A stretch of DNA of 64,000 bases, from assembly GCA_963799815.1 (NCBI GenBank), contig CAWCYG010000001.1, positions 186,001 to 250,000 on the forward strand, written 5' to 3'. Below are positions 1 through 8,685 of the stretch, piece by piece; position 1 is the stretch's first letter; the number at the start of each line of letters is the position of its first letter. The stretch is from JBDTSW01 sp963799815. GTDB taxonomy: Bacteria; Actinomycetota; Thermoleophilia; Solirubrobacterales; 70-9. The notes beneath the pieces were generated by a model. It was not told the DNA's origin, searched no databases, and saw nothing but the letters and a program-made list of their open reading frames with translations. The position numbers and the translations under genes were made by a program.

Positions 1-2
1 TC

Positions 3-104
3 ACGGTCTGCGGACACATCCACGACAGCTGGGGCCAGCGCTCGGAGATCGCCGGCTCTCCGGTCGCGAACCTCGGACCCGAGGGCGCGACCTTCGACGT
101 CTAG
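3..104 (+). CDS. Metallophosphoesterase, C-terminal fragment
   Basis: The reading frame is open from the window edge and ends at a TAG at 102-104. The 33 residues begin with TVCGHIHDSWGQ and continue with SPVANLGPEG. The GHIH motif is the last metal-binding histidine block of calcineurin-like phosphoesterases, and the following 'NLGP' segment is typical of small cytosolic members that cut phosphodiester or phosphomonoester bonds. The rest of the gene lies upstream of the window. It converges on the next gene, with the stop codons overlapping. The substrate cannot be told from this fragment. Confidence 0.72.
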   Translation, partial: TVCGHIHDSWGQRSEIAGSPVANLGPEGATFDV

Positions 105-889
105 CGGCCGGCCTGCAAGTCCGCCAGCGCCGCCTGGGCTTCGTCGAGATCAGAGTCGCTCAGGGCCTTCTCGCCCTCCGCCTCGCCTAGCTTCTCCTCG
201 GCGGTGGCGAGGCTCGCCTGCGCCCGTTCGAGTCCCTTCTGCGCCTGCGTGAGGCGCTTTGCCGCCGCTGTCGCGGCTCGCTCAGCCCGGCGCTCGCGCG
301 CCTCGGCATCGCGGACCTTCTTCGCGCTTGGCTTGCCTTTCGTCTCTCGCTTCGGCTTTGAGCGGGGGGCTACCGCCCTCGCTGCGCCCCCGAACCCCAC
401 CGGCTTTCGATCCGCGGTGACCCGGGCGTCCTCAAAGTCGGCCCGCAGCTCCTCATCGCCCGCGATGGCGCGCAGGGTGTCGCGCACCCGGTCGAGCATC
501 GTCGAATTCAGCGATGGGCCATCGCCGGTCGCCTCGGCGACCGCCGCCAGCATCTCCTCGACCGCCTCTCCCTCGGCGCCCATGGCCTCTTTGAGCTGCT
601 CACGGCCGCCTCCTCCCATGGCTTTCTCCTGTGCCCGAGCGAGGCCCTCCCCGGCTTTGACCAGGCGCTTCGCCGCCGCGGGATCCGAGCGCGCGGCCTG
701 ATTGATCGCCCACGCGGGAAGGCTCGGCTTGCGCAGGGCCTTCACCCGCTTGGCCTCCTCGGTCTCCCCGTCCGCTTTCAGGCGCTTGGCGAGCTCGTCA
801 CGCTCGCGGGTGAAGTCGCCAAGATCCGCCTCGTACAGAGCGTCGAGGCCGCTCGCCGACTCCCCCTTCCTCTTGCGCTTTGCCGCCAC
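101..889 (-). CDS. Conserved hypothetical coiled-coil protein
   Basis: 262 residues, Ala/Glu/Arg/Lys-rich and soluble, with no signal peptide or membrane segment. An N-terminal block (about residues 15-75) contains LYEADLGDFTRERDELAKRLKA and ALRKPSLPAWAINQAAR. I recognise this as the signature of an uncharacterised actinobacterial family of cytosolic proteins. The last ~80 residues (about 185-255) are heptad-like and probably form a coiled coil. The stop overlaps that of the convergent phosphoesterase. The CGNR regulator gene ends 11 bases upstream on the same strand, so the two could be co-transcribed. No function can be assigned. Confidence 0.75.
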   Translation of the reverse strand: MAAKRKRKGESASGLDALYEADLGDFTRERDELAKRLKADGETEEAKRVKALRKPSLPAWAINQAARSDPAAAKRLVKAGEGLARAQEKAMGGGGREQLKEAMGAEGEAVEEMLAAVAEATGDGPSLNSTMLDRVRDTLRAIAGDEELRADFEDARVTADRKPVGFGGAARAVAPRSKPKRETKGKPSAKKVRDAEARERRAERAATAAAKRLTQAQKGLERAQASLATAEEKLGEAEGEKALSDSDLDEAQAALADLQAGR

Positions 890-900
890 CGACCGGGAGG

Positions 901-1503
901 CTAGTTCGTACGCTTCGCGCGGTACTTGCGGGTCTTGGCCCTGTTACCGCAGACCTCCATCGAGCACCAGTGGCGCGAGTGATTGCGCGAGCGGTCGTAG
1001 AAGGCCCACAGGCACTGATCGGATGTGCAGACCTTGAGCCGCTCCCACTCCCCGGTCTCCTGTGCTGAAGCGGCCGCGGTCAGGATCGCGGCGATCAGCG
1101 CGTTGACGCCGTCGCATGCGGGGGTGGTGGCGAAGACCCCGGCATCGTCGACCCGGATCTCGACCGGCGAGGCGGTGGCCGCCGTCCGCAGAGCCTCGAG
1201 GGCACCGGGCTCGAGCGGTGCTCCTGCGTTGGCGAGGAGCAGTGATCGCAGGCCCTCGCGGAAGGCGATCGCCCGCTCGAGCTCGCCGGGGGTCGGGTCT
1301 TGCGAGATCGGGATCTGCCGTCCCCGGATCCAGGCCCCGAGTGCGGCGGGATCGGTCAGCTCATCACGATCCGGATCGAGTTCCCGCGTGTTCACGAAGC
1401 TCCGAACCAGCTCCAGATCGCCCGGCGCGGGCTCGCCCTCGGTGCTCGGGGGGTCGCGTCCCTCGAGCCTTGGGTCGATTTCGAATGTTTGTGTTTCAGA
1501 CAC
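901..1503 (-). CDS. ABATE/CGNR zinc-finger putative transcriptional regulator
   Basis: About 200 residues. The C-terminus carries a CGNR-type zinc finger: CTSDQC, then NHSRHWCSMEVCGNRAKTRKYR. Four cysteines are arranged C-x4-C ... C-x4-C, followed by a basic tail expected to contact DNA. The N-terminal ~130 residues match the ABATE (stress-induced regulator) domain, with LVRSFVNTRELDPDRDELTDPAALGAWI and a central ERAIAFREGLRSLL. I chose the GTG at 1503; a TTG at 1509 is also in frame. A TACACT-like -10 lies close enough to the GTG that the mRNA could be leaderless. The gene is divergent from a micro-gene across a 14-bp palindrome, which may be its own operator (inference). Confidence 0.82.
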   Translation of the reverse strand: MSETQTFEIDPRLEGRDPPSTEGEPAPGDLELVRSFVNTRELDPDRDELTDPAALGAWIRGRQIPISQDPTPGELERAIAFREGLRSLLLANAGAPLEPGALEALRTAATASPVEIRVDDAGVFATTPACDGVNALIAAILTAAASAQETGEWERLKVCTSDQCLWAFYDRSRNHSRHWCSMEVCGNRAKTRKYRAKRTN

Positions 1504-1521
1504 CGCCAAATAGTGTATAGT

Positions 1522-1535
1522 GGTGTTGCAACACC
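1522..1535. promoter_or_regulatory. Perfect 14-bp palindrome in divergent promoter region
   Basis: GGTGTTGCAACACC is a perfect inverted repeat with no spacer. It lies between the CGNR regulator (minus) and a 43-codon gene (plus). A TATAGT hexamer at 1516-1521 could be a plus-strand -10 element and overlaps the edge of the palindrome, so a bound protein would affect both promoters. Autoregulation by the CGNR protein is an inference. Confidence 0.5.
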
Positions 1536-1575
1536 GTCAAGTGACGTTAGCCAGTTACAAGAAGGAGGACGCAAA

Positions 1576-1707
1576 ATGCAGCTCCATCCCGCACTCATCA
1601 GCACGCTGATCTCAGAGCGCGAGCGCCAACTGCTCGAACGCGCAGAGCGCCGCAGGGCCATCAACCCTCGCGAGCGCACCGTCCGCAGCGCCCCGTGGCC
1701 TCCGTGA
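1576..1707 (+). CDS. Micro-protein of 43 residues, unknown function
   Basis: ATG is preceded by a strong ribosome binding site (GAAGGAGG, 7 bases upstream). The product starts MQLHPALISTLISERERQLLERAERRRA and ends in an Arg/Pro-rich tail; the middle is a predicted amphipathic, strongly basic helix. Similar very short 'MxPxLxxxLxxERxRxLxxxA' proteins occur widely in actinobacteria as uncharacterised small proteins. It is divergent from the CGNR regulator and followed after 6 bases by the convergent oxidoreductase. The clear Shine-Dalgarno is the main reason to call it real. Confidence 0.6.
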   Translation: MQLHPALISTLISERERQLLERAERRRAINPRERTVRSAPWPP

Positions 1708-1713
1708 GCGAAC

Positions 1714-3348
1714 TCAGCTCTCGAGATCAGCCAGGACAGCGCGCGCCGCGCCCCGCCCATTGAGCGCGATCACCGATCCGCCCGGGTGGGTCGCGGCGCC
1801 GCACATGTAGAGCCCGTCCACGGGCGTGCGCCACTCGAGGCGGCGATCCCACATCTGGTGGGGAAGCGCCTCGCCTTGGAAGATGTGTCCGCCTGAGAGG
1901 CCGATCCGCTCCTCGATGTCGGGCGGCCCCAGCACCTCAAGTCGCTCGATGCAATCCCCTATGTCCGGGGCGTAGGCGGCAATGCCGTCGAGCATCTTCC
2001 CCGCGATCTCGTCACGGCGGCTGTCCCACGTCCCCTCAGCGAGGTCGTAGGGGGCGAACTGGGCGAAGACACTCATCACATGCTTGCCCTCGGGCGCGAC
2101 CGAGGGGTCGTACGCGGTCTGGAAGTAGAGCTCCGCGAACCCGAAGGCGGGCTCGCCGCGCCGCGCGGACTCTACGGCTTCCTGGGTGGCCTCCAGCCCC
2201 GGCGCGATCGCGACCATCGCCCGGTAGGGATCGAAGCCGTCGGCCGCCGCCTCGAACGACGGCGGCCGCGCGAGGGTGGCGTTCAGCTTGACGACGGGTG
2301 AGCTCACGTCCCACGCCTCGAGGCGCTCGCGGAAGTCGGCCGGGAGGTTGCCGTTCAGCATCCCCAGCGTGCGCTTTGGGTCGGCGTTCGCAATCACGAT
2401 CGGCGCGTGGATGGATTCCCCGTCGGCCGTTTGGACGCCCTCGCCGGGGATGATCTCGGCCACCGGCACCCCGGTGGCGAGCACCGCCCCCGCCTCCTGC
2501 GCCGCCTGCGCCAGCGCGTAGGAGATGCGCCCCATCCCGCCCTCGACATAGCCCCAGACCGCGCCGAGGCCGCCCAGATCGCCCTGCGAGTGCATCAGGT
2601 GGATCGAGGCGGTGCCCGGATCGCGCGGGCCGGCAAAGGTGCCGATCAGGCCCTGGGCGCAGAGCGCGTCCTTGAGGCGCTGGTCATCGACGTAGCGATC
2701 GAGGACGGCCTCGATCGAGTCCTCGAACAGCATCCCAATCAGCTCGCGATCCCCACCCAGGATCCGCTCGAGCTCGGCGCGGTCGGGCGACTCGCGCTGC
2801 CACGTATCGCCGGCGGGACCCCGGCGAAGCGCCACACGGAGGCGGTCGAAGGCGTCGTCGTACGCCTGGAACCCCTTGATGTCGAACTCCGAGAAGCCCT
2901 GATCTCGCATTACCTCGATCGTCCGCTCGTGATCGATGAACTCGGTGAACGAGCTGCCGTCCGGGAACGGCGCCCATGAGTTGGGGTCGGCCGGGGTGAC
3001 CTGGTAGCCATGGCGCTCGAGCTCGAGCTCTCGGATCACGACCTCGTCGAGCAGGCCGACGACGTAGGCGCACGGGCTGACCACGTATTCCGGCGCGTCG
3101 GCGAACGGCCGCTCCAGCGTGCAGGCGCCGCCCAGGCGCTCGCGCCGCTCCAAGACCAATACGGAGCGGCCCGCCTTCGCCAGGTACGCCGCCGTGGTGA
3201 GGCCGTTATGGCCGCCACCTACGACGATCGCGTCCCAAGAGCGCCCGGCGAGCTCCGAGACGGGCGCGGGCAGCCCAACCTCGAGGCCCTCGATGCCGTC
3301 GCGTCGATCCTCGCTCACGCTGAACTCGCTCCCCGAGACCGACCCCAT
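1714..3348 (-). CDS. CrtI/PYROXD2-like FAD-dependent oxidoreductase
   Basis: 544 residues from the ATG at 3348, which lies five bases after the upstream MFS stop. The N-terminal FAD-binding Rossmann motif is WDAIVVGGGHNGLTTAAYLAKAGRSVLVLERRERLGGACT (about residues 38-75). The C-terminus has GLYMCGAATHPGGSVIALNGRGAARAVL, the second FAD-binding signature of the phytoene desaturase/amine oxidase superfamily. Length and layout match the branch usually labelled phytoene dehydrogenase-related or PYROXD2-like. No carotenoid genes are nearby, so carotenoid desaturation should not be assumed. It forms a tight minus-strand run with the MFS and APC transporters, suggesting oxidation of an imported compound (inference). 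Confidence 0.85.
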   Translation of the reverse strand: MGSVSGSEFSVSEDRRDGIEGLEVGLPAPVSELAGRSWDAIVVGGGHNGLTTAAYLAKAGRSVLVLERRERLGGACTLERPFADAPEYVVSPCAYVVGLLDEVVIRELELERHGYQVTPADPNSWAPFPDGSSFTEFIDHERTIEVMRDQGFSEFDIKGFQAYDDAFDRLRVALRRGPAGDTWQRESPDRAELERILGGDRELIGMLFEDSIEAVLDRYVDDQRLKDALCAQGLIGTFAGPRDPGTASIHLMHSQGDLGGLGAVWGYVEGGMGRISYALAQAAQEAGAVLATGVPVAEIIPGEGVQTADGESIHAPIVIANADPKRTLGMLNGNLPADFRERLEAWDVSSPVVKLNATLARPPSFEAAADGFDPYRAMVAIAPGLEATQEAVESARRGEPAFGFAELYFQTAYDPSVAPEGKHVMSVFAQFAPYDLAEGTWDSRRDEIAGKMLDGIAAYAPDIGDCIERLEVLGPPDIEERIGLSGGHIFQGEALPHQMWDRRLEWRTPVDGLYMCGAATHPGGSVIALNGRGAARAVLADLES

Positions 3349-3353
3349 GGTCC

Positions 3354-4508
3354 TCACTCTGACACGACTCGGGCATTCGCTGCCGGTCGCCTCATCGTGA
3401 CGGCCACCACCGTGAGCGCGAGGAGGCCCGCAACCACAATGAAGGGCACGTCGTCGGACGTCACGTCCGCAAGCCCACCGGCGCCCGAACCGCCAACCAC
3501 CTGGCCGCCCGCCCATGCCAGGTTCACGAGGGCGAATGCGAACCACTGCTCCACGCCGGCGCTCTCCACGCTCTCGGAGAGGAGCGCCGTCGCCGGCGCC
3601 CAGCAAAAGCCGAGCGTGAACTCCGCGGCGATCACGCCCGCCCCCGCCGCCACAACGAGGTCCGGGATCGGCAGGAACAGCGCAGCGACCGTCGCGGCGA
3701 CCAGGCCGATGCGGATCGGCCACATCCGCCCCCGTCGGTCCGAGAGCCGTCCGAACCACGGGCTCGCGGCCCCCTCCATGAACGCGGAGACCAGGAACAC
3801 CGCCCCGATGCCGGCCGCGCTGGCCCCGAGCTCGGCGAGGCGCAGGGGCGCCAGCACCCAGATCACGCCGGAGAAGATCGCAGGGAGCATCACGAGCCAG
3901 AACGCGATCAGAACAGGGCCACTGGCGATGGCCTCGCGCAGGCGCTGAAAGCCCGGGAAGGATGTGGGCTCCGGTCCCGCCATGCGGAGCGTGGCCACCG
4001 CCAGGGCGCCACCGAGGACCGCGGCCGACGAGAAGACCGCTTCGGTGCCGGCGACGCTTGCGATGGAACCGACCACCGGCCCTAGGAGGACCCCGAATAT
4101 GGCTGCGGCGAGCGCGGAGCCGATGAGCTCACCGCGGCGTTCGGGCGAGGAGGCCGAGACGAGCCAGGCGAGCCCCCCGATCCACGAGAACGCCCCACCC
4201 ACGCCCTGCAGGAAGCGGGCGGCGTCCAGGACGACGATGCTCTCGGCGAAGGCGAAGACGAGCCCGGCAGCCGACATCAGGCCGAGGCCGACGAGCACCG
4301 TCGGCCGCACCCCCGCGCGTGACGCGAACACGGCGCCGGGGAAGGTGCCGAGGAGCGTGCCCGCGGCGTAGGCCGCGCTCAGGATCCCCGCCGCGGTCCG
4401 GGAGAGCCCGAGCTCGTCGGAGTAGTCGGGCAAAAGCGGCGTGATCGCCGCGAAGAACATGGTGTCGACGAGGACGACCGCGGCGACGAGGAGGAACAGC
4501 CGGCGCAT
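3354..4508 (-). CDS. MFS transporter
   Basis: 384 residues with about 12 hydrophobic membrane segments. It begins MRRLFLLVAAVVLVDTMFFAAITPLLPDYSDELGLS, the usual first helix of drug/metabolite:H+ antiporters. The loop 2-3 motif is present in relaxed form (GTFPGAVFASRAGVRPTVLVG), and a second copy of the motif follows in the middle (SPWFGRLSDRRGRMWPIRIG). It lies between the APC permease (21-base gap upstream) and the oxidoreductase downstream. The substrate is unknown; an export role is as likely as import. Confidence 0.88.
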   Translation of the reverse strand: MRRLFLLVAAVVLVDTMFFAAITPLLPDYSDELGLSRTAAGILSAAYAAGTLLGTFPGAVFASRAGVRPTVLVGLGLMSAAGLVFAFAESIVVLDAARFLQGVGGAFSWIGGLAWLVSASSPERRGELIGSALAAAIFGVLLGPVVGSIASVAGTEAVFSSAAVLGGALAVATLRMAGPEPTSFPGFQRLREAIASGPVLIAFWLVMLPAIFSGVIWVLAPLRLAELGASAAGIGAVFLVSAFMEGAASPWFGRLSDRRGRMWPIRIGLVAATVAALFLPIPDLVVAAGAGVIAAEFTLGFCWAPATALLSESVESAGVEQWFAFALVNLAWAGGQVVGGSGAGGLADVTSDDVPFIVVAGLLALTVVAVTMRRPAANARVVSE

Positions 4509-4529
4509 CCGGCGAGAGTAGTCGGGCGG

Positions 4530-5957
4530 TTAGGTGGCTGCCGGTGCGTCGCTTCTGCGCGGCCCGGGCGCGTCGCCCGGAGGATCCGCTCGGTCCTCAC
4601 GGCTTACGATTAGCCAGTTCAGGAACCAAAGGGCGATGCCGATCGCCAGCAGGATGCCCACGCGCCCCCACACCTGGCTCTTGATCTGGGTGAGCAGCGC
4701 GATCGAGATGCCGATGCCGATGAACGGCACGATCAGCGGGACCTTGAAGTGGTCGTGGTCGACGTCCTCCTTCCGCCGCAGCACCAGCACCGAGATGTGG
4801 ACGATCATGAAGACGAAGAGGAGCAGCGCCACGGTGGTCTCCGCGAGCGAGGCGAGGTTCGCCGTCAGGACCAGCGCGACGCAAACGGCGCTCGTGAAGA
4901 GGATGGCCACCCATGGCGTGCGCCGCCCGGGGTGGACGATGCCGAATGGCCTGGGCATGACGTCGTCCTTTGCCATCCCGTACATGAGCCGCGAGGCCAT
5001 GATCATGTTGATCAGCGCCCCGTTCGAGAGGGCGAGGAGGCCGATCGCGGAGAACACCTTCTCGTTGATCCCGAGCGGCCCCTGGTTTACGACCTCGAGG
5101 AGCGGTCCATCCGAGCTCGCGAGATCGGCGGTCGGGACGACCATCGAGGAGCCGACGGTCACCAGGAAGTAGAGGACGCCCGCGATCGCGATCCCGCCGA
5201 AGAGGACCATCGGGTAGATGCGCACGGGATCCTTCGCCTCCTCGGCGACGTTCACCGAGTCCTCGAATCCAACGAGCGCATAGAAGGCGAGCGCTGTGCC
5301 GGCGAGCGTGGCGCCCAGGATCGAGCTGCCCTCCTTGAACTCGAACGCACGGCCCGTGTCTGCGCTTCCCTCGCCGACCGCGACGATGGAGATGATGATG
5401 ATCAGAATCAGGCCGCCGATCTCCACCAGTGTGAAGCCGACGTTCAGCTTGACCGACTCCGAGATGCCCACGAAGTTGACCGCCGCGATCAGGCCCAGCA
5501 GGATCACCGCTGCAACCTCGATCTTGATCGTGACGAAGACGTTCAGGTAGTCGGCGCCGAACGCCGAGGCGAGCGCTGCCGCCGAAGTGATCCCGGACAG
5601 CACCACCGCCATCGCGACGATGAAGGCGATGAAGCGATTGCCGAAAGCGCGGTGGACGAACAGCCCGGCACCGCCCGCGCGCGGGTATTTCGTGACGAGC
5701 TCTGCGTAGGAACCGGCGGTGAACAGGGCGGCGACGAGCGCCACCATGAAGGCGGCCCAGATGGCGCCCCCCGTCTCTGCCCCGACGGTGCCGACGAGCG
5801 CGTAGATGCCGCCGCCGAGGATGTCACCGACGATGAAGAGGAGGAGAAGCTTGGTGCCGATCGCTCGCTTGAGCTCGCCACCGTTCTCATCCACGTCCGC
5901 ATGGGCGTCTGCCGGATCGGCGGGGGCGGCATTTCCACCCTGACGCGAACTCACCAT
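4530..5957 (-). CDS. APC family amino acid/polyamine permease
   Basis: 475 residues with about 12 transmembrane segments. The first helix region contains LLLLFIVGDILGGGIYALVGTVGAETGGAIW, with the 'GxGIY' unwound segment that binds the substrate in APC transporters. YPRAGGAGLFVHRAFG and FYALVGFEDSVNVAEEAKDP (helix 6) are also typical. The hydrophilic N-terminus (about 30 residues) and C-terminus are cytosolic. It heads the minus-strand run with the MFS transporter and the FAD oxidoreductase and is divergent from the benzoylformate decarboxylase-like gene, so one intergenic region of ~120 bases may control both. Confidence 0.9.
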   Translation of the reverse strand: MVSSRQGGNAAPADPADAHADVDENGGELKRAIGTKLLLLFIVGDILGGGIYALVGTVGAETGGAIWAAFMVALVAALFTAGSYAELVTKYPRAGGAGLFVHRAFGNRFIAFIVAMAVVLSGITSAAALASAFGADYLNVFVTIKIEVAAVILLGLIAAVNFVGISESVKLNVGFTLVEIGGLILIIIISIVAVGEGSADTGRAFEFKEGSSILGATLAGTALAFYALVGFEDSVNVAEEAKDPVRIYPMVLFGGIAIAGVLYFLVTVGSSMVVPTADLASSDGPLLEVVNQGPLGINEKVFSAIGLLALSNGALINMIMASRLMYGMAKDDVMPRPFGIVHPGRRTPWVAILFTSAVCVALVLTANLASLAETTVALLLFVFMIVHISVLVLRRKEDVDHDHFKVPLIVPFIGIGISIALLTQIKSQVWGRVGILLAIGIALWFLNWLIVSREDRADPPGDAPGPRRSDAPAAT

Positions 5958-6077
5958 GGCGGGGCTATACCCGCATGTGCCCTTTCACACCCAGATTTCA
6001 GCTTCGTGGAACTGGCTGCTCGCGGGCGTCACTCGGCCTGCGCATATTGTTGAGGAGGGGAAAGCGAGGAGGAATCG

Positions 6078-7676
6078 ATGGCGACGGTCCGTGAGGCCGT
6101 GTTCGAGATGTTCCGGGAGCGGGGGATGACCACGGTGTTCGGGAACCCCGGATCGACCGAGTTGCCGATGCTCGCTTCCTTCCCGGACGACTTTCGCTAT
6201 GTGCTCGGCCTCCAGGAGTCCGTGGCGGTGGGCATGGCCGACGGATTCGCCCTCGCCAGCGGCAAGGCCAGTCACGTGAACCTGCACACGGCGCCTGGGG
6301 TCGGCAACGGCATGGGGGCCATCTTCAACGCCCACGCCAACCACTCCCCCGTGCTCGTCACCGCAGGCCAGCAGAGTCGCTCGCTCATGACCCTGCAGGC
6401 CAATCTGACCAATCGCGACGCGGTGCGTATGCCGCATCCGCTGGTCAAGTGGAGCTACGAGCCACCGCGGGCGCAAGACGTTCCGCACGCGATTGCGCGC
6501 GCCATCCACACGGCGTCAGCGACTCCGAGGGGGCCGGCCTTCGTCTCGATCCCGATGGACGATTGGAACGCGGATGTCGATTCCGAGACGACGGCACACC
6601 AGGTTGGCCGGAGCGTGGGGCAGCGCGTCGGCGCCGACCCAGAGCTCATCCGGGAGCTTGCGGAGCGGCTCGGGAGCGCCGAGCGCCCGGCCATGGTGGT
6701 CGGCCCGGACGTCGACGCCTCCGGAGCCTGGGATGCGGCGGTGGCCCTTGCCGAGGGCCAGCGGCTCGCCGTCTGGGCCACGCCCGCGCCTGGGGGCGGG
6801 CGGATCGGGTTCCCCGAGAGCCACCCTCTTTTTCAAGGGATCCTGCCGCCCGCGGTTGGCCCGGTCGGCCAGGAGCTCGCCGCGTACGACTTCGTGCTCG
6901 TAGTCGGCTCCTCGGTGTTCCCGTACTACCCCAACATCCCTGGTCCCCCGCTCGCCGAAGGTACATCCCTCGTCGCCATCACGAGTGACCCCGATGAGGC
7001 CGCCAGGGCGCCCATGGGCGACGCGATCGTGGCGGACGTCGGCGTGGCGCTCGATGCGCTCCGCGATGCGCTCTCCGAGTCCAACCGCGAGCCCCCCGGG
7101 TCACGGCCGGAGCCCGAGGAGCCGGAACGCACGGACCCGGCCAACCCGGGGTCGGTCTACTCGATCCTGGCCGACCTGTTCCCCGAGGGCGGCATCGTGG
7201 TGATGGAGTCACCGTCTTCGACCCTCGCTTTGCGTAACCAGATGCGCATTTCCGCCCCCGGCTCCTACTACTTCGGCCAGGGAGGCGGCCTGGGCTTCGG
7301 GCTCCCCGCTGCGATCGGCGTGCAGCTGGCGCAGCCCGACCGGCCGGTCGTATGCGTTCTCGGAGAGGGCTCGGCCCAATACGCGATCCAGGGCCTCTGG
7401 ACGGCTTCCGTCTACGAGGTGCCCGTGACGTTTCTCGTGATCCGAAACGACGAGTACGCGATCCTCAAATGGTTCGCGGGCGTCGAGTCGGTGGAGGGCG
7501 CCCCGGGCCTCGACCTGCCGGCGCTCGAGTGCTGCGAGGTGGCCGCCGCCTACGGCGTGAACGCGCGCCGCGTGAGCGGGCTCGACGAGTTGGGCGCGAG
7601 CCTCCCTGAAGCGATCGCGTCCGACGCCCCCGAGCTGCTCGAGATCACGGTGAGGCCGGGGATGGCTCTGGCCTGA
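6078..7676 (+). CDS. mdlC: Benzoylformate decarboxylase-like ThDP enzyme
   Basis: 532 residues; ATG with GAGGAGGAATCG just upstream. The three domains of ThDP decarboxylases are in order. Residues known to be catalytic in Pseudomonas benzoylformate decarboxylase sit at the same numbers: Ser26 (NPGSTE), Glu47 (LQESVA) and His70 (NLHTAPG). The ThDP/Mg site is GEGS at 429-432 with N457-D458, so the usual Asp is Glu and the second Asn is Asp. The other catalytic histidine (His281 in Pseudomonas) aligns with Tyr in VFPYYPN (about 280-286). The fold is certain, but the substrate may be another 2-oxo acid. Its 3' end overlaps the convergent VOC gene by 32 bases. Confidence 0.85.
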   Translation: MATVREAVFEMFRERGMTTVFGNPGSTELPMLASFPDDFRYVLGLQESVAVGMADGFALASGKASHVNLHTAPGVGNGMGAIFNAHANHSPVLVTAGQQSRSLMTLQANLTNRDAVRMPHPLVKWSYEPPRAQDVPHAIARAIHTASATPRGPAFVSIPMDDWNADVDSETTAHQVGRSVGQRVGADPELIRELAERLGSAERPAMVVGPDVDASGAWDAAVALAEGQRLAVWATPAPGGGRIGFPESHPLFQGILPPAVGPVGQELAAYDFVLVVGSSVFPYYPNIPGPPLAEGTSLVAITSDPDEAARAPMGDAIVADVGVALDALRDALSESNREPPGSRPEPEEPERTDPANPGSVYSILADLFPEGGIVVMESPSSTLALRNQMRISAPGSYYFGQGGGLGFGLPAAIGVQLAQPDRPVVCVLGEGSAQYAIQGLWTASVYEVPVTFLVIRNDEYAILKWFAGVESVEGAPGLDLPALECCEVAAAYGVNARRVSGLDELGASLPEAIASDAPELLEITVRPGMALA

Positions 7677-8541
7677 TCAGGACGCGGTTGCCCGAGGGGT
7701 CCGCGAAGCGCAGATCGCCGTTCCCGCCAGGCTCGACCGTGACGCCGGCGTCGCCCAGCCGCTCGCTCACCTCACTGATCCCCGAGCCCGGCATAAGCAG
7801 CTCGTAGTGATCGAGGCCGCGCGCCCCGTCGGGTGGCGGCGGAGCGCCCTCGCCCCTCCAGGTGTTCAGCCCCAGGTGGTGGTGGTAGCCGCCCGCTGAG
7901 ACGAACAGTGCGCCTGGATAGCCGCGCACGGTCACCTCGAAGCCCAGGAGCTCCGCGTAGAAGGCCTCCGATTCGGGGATGTCGGCCACGTTCAGGTGGA
8001 CGTGGCCGATTGCGGTGCCGGGCGGCATGCCACTGCCGGTGCCCGTGGCTGGCTCGGCGAGTAAGTCGTCCAGATCCAGCGGAAATGTCCCCATCAGCAG
8101 CTCGCCCTGCGGGTCTCGGCGCCACTCCGACTTTGGCCGATCCCGGTAGATCTCGATCCCGTTGCCCTCCGGGTCGTTCAGGTAGAGCGCCTCGCTTAAG
8201 AGATGGTCGGAGGCACCCGTGAGGCGCCATCCAGCCTCCGCGACGCGCCGGAGGGAGCTGGCGAGCTGCGGGCGATCCGGAACGAGGATTGCGAGATGGA
8301 AAAGACCCGTCGAATGGGCCGGCCGGGCAGGCGCATCCGGTGCTCCGCGGAGCTCCACGAGGCCTGTGCCGGCAACTCCCATCCGTGCGATGTCCTCCTC
8401 CGATGCCAGGGTCTCCAAGCCGATCGCACTCTCGTAGAAGGCACGCAAGGCGTCCAGATCGGCCACGGTGAGCCGCACCTGACCCATGTGCGTGCGTGGG
8501 TCCAACTGGGCGGATCGTGCCATCTGAATCAGGATAGGCAC
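7645..8541 (-). CDS. Two-domain VOC (glyoxalase/extradiol dioxygenase-like) protein
   Basis: 298 residues with two vicinal-oxygen-chelate units. The first (about 17-135) starts MGQVRLTVADLDALRAFYESAIGLETL and includes GLFHLAILVPDR and YLNDPEGNGIEIYRDRP. The second (about 175-290) starts IGHVHLNVADIPESEAFYAELLGFEV and includes GGYHHHLGLNTW and FADPSGNRVLI. Paired units with metal-ligand histidines and glutamates resemble CatE-type catechol 2,3-dioxygenases. A short N-terminal extension suggests that the ATG at 8523 (MARSAQ) could be the true start. It faces the ThDP decarboxylase tail to tail, hinting at aromatic catabolism, but the reaction is unproven. Confidence 0.82.
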   Translation of the reverse strand: MPILIQMARSAQLDPRTHMGQVRLTVADLDALRAFYESAIGLETLASEEDIARMGVAGTGLVELRGAPDAPARPAHSTGLFHLAILVPDRPQLASSLRRVAEAGWRLTGASDHLLSEALYLNDPEGNGIEIYRDRPKSEWRRDPQGELLMGTFPLDLDDLLAEPATGTGSGMPPGTAIGHVHLNVADIPESEAFYAELLGFEVTVRGYPGALFVSAGGYHHHLGLNTWRGEGAPPPPDGARGLDHYELLMPGSGISEVSERLGDAGVTVEPGGNGDLRFADPSGNRVLIRPEPSPASP

Positions 8542-8685
8542 CCGGCTTTGGCACGCAAGGCTGGGTTCTTAACCCGAACCCACTTGCGCCGATTCGCTCA
8601 AGAGGCGTAACCTTAGGCGTCATCACCGGTTGGAACCAGGCGTAACATTCTGCGACCCCACGGGTTTGAACTAACGAGATTAGGG

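Noticed and set aside
1714..3348. Calling the CrtI-like protein a phytoene desaturase
   Set aside because: No carotenoid synthesis genes are near and the branch includes many non-carotenoid oxidoreductases.
4749..6053. 434-residue plus-strand open frame
   Set aside because: It is antisense to the APC permease and lacks any domain.
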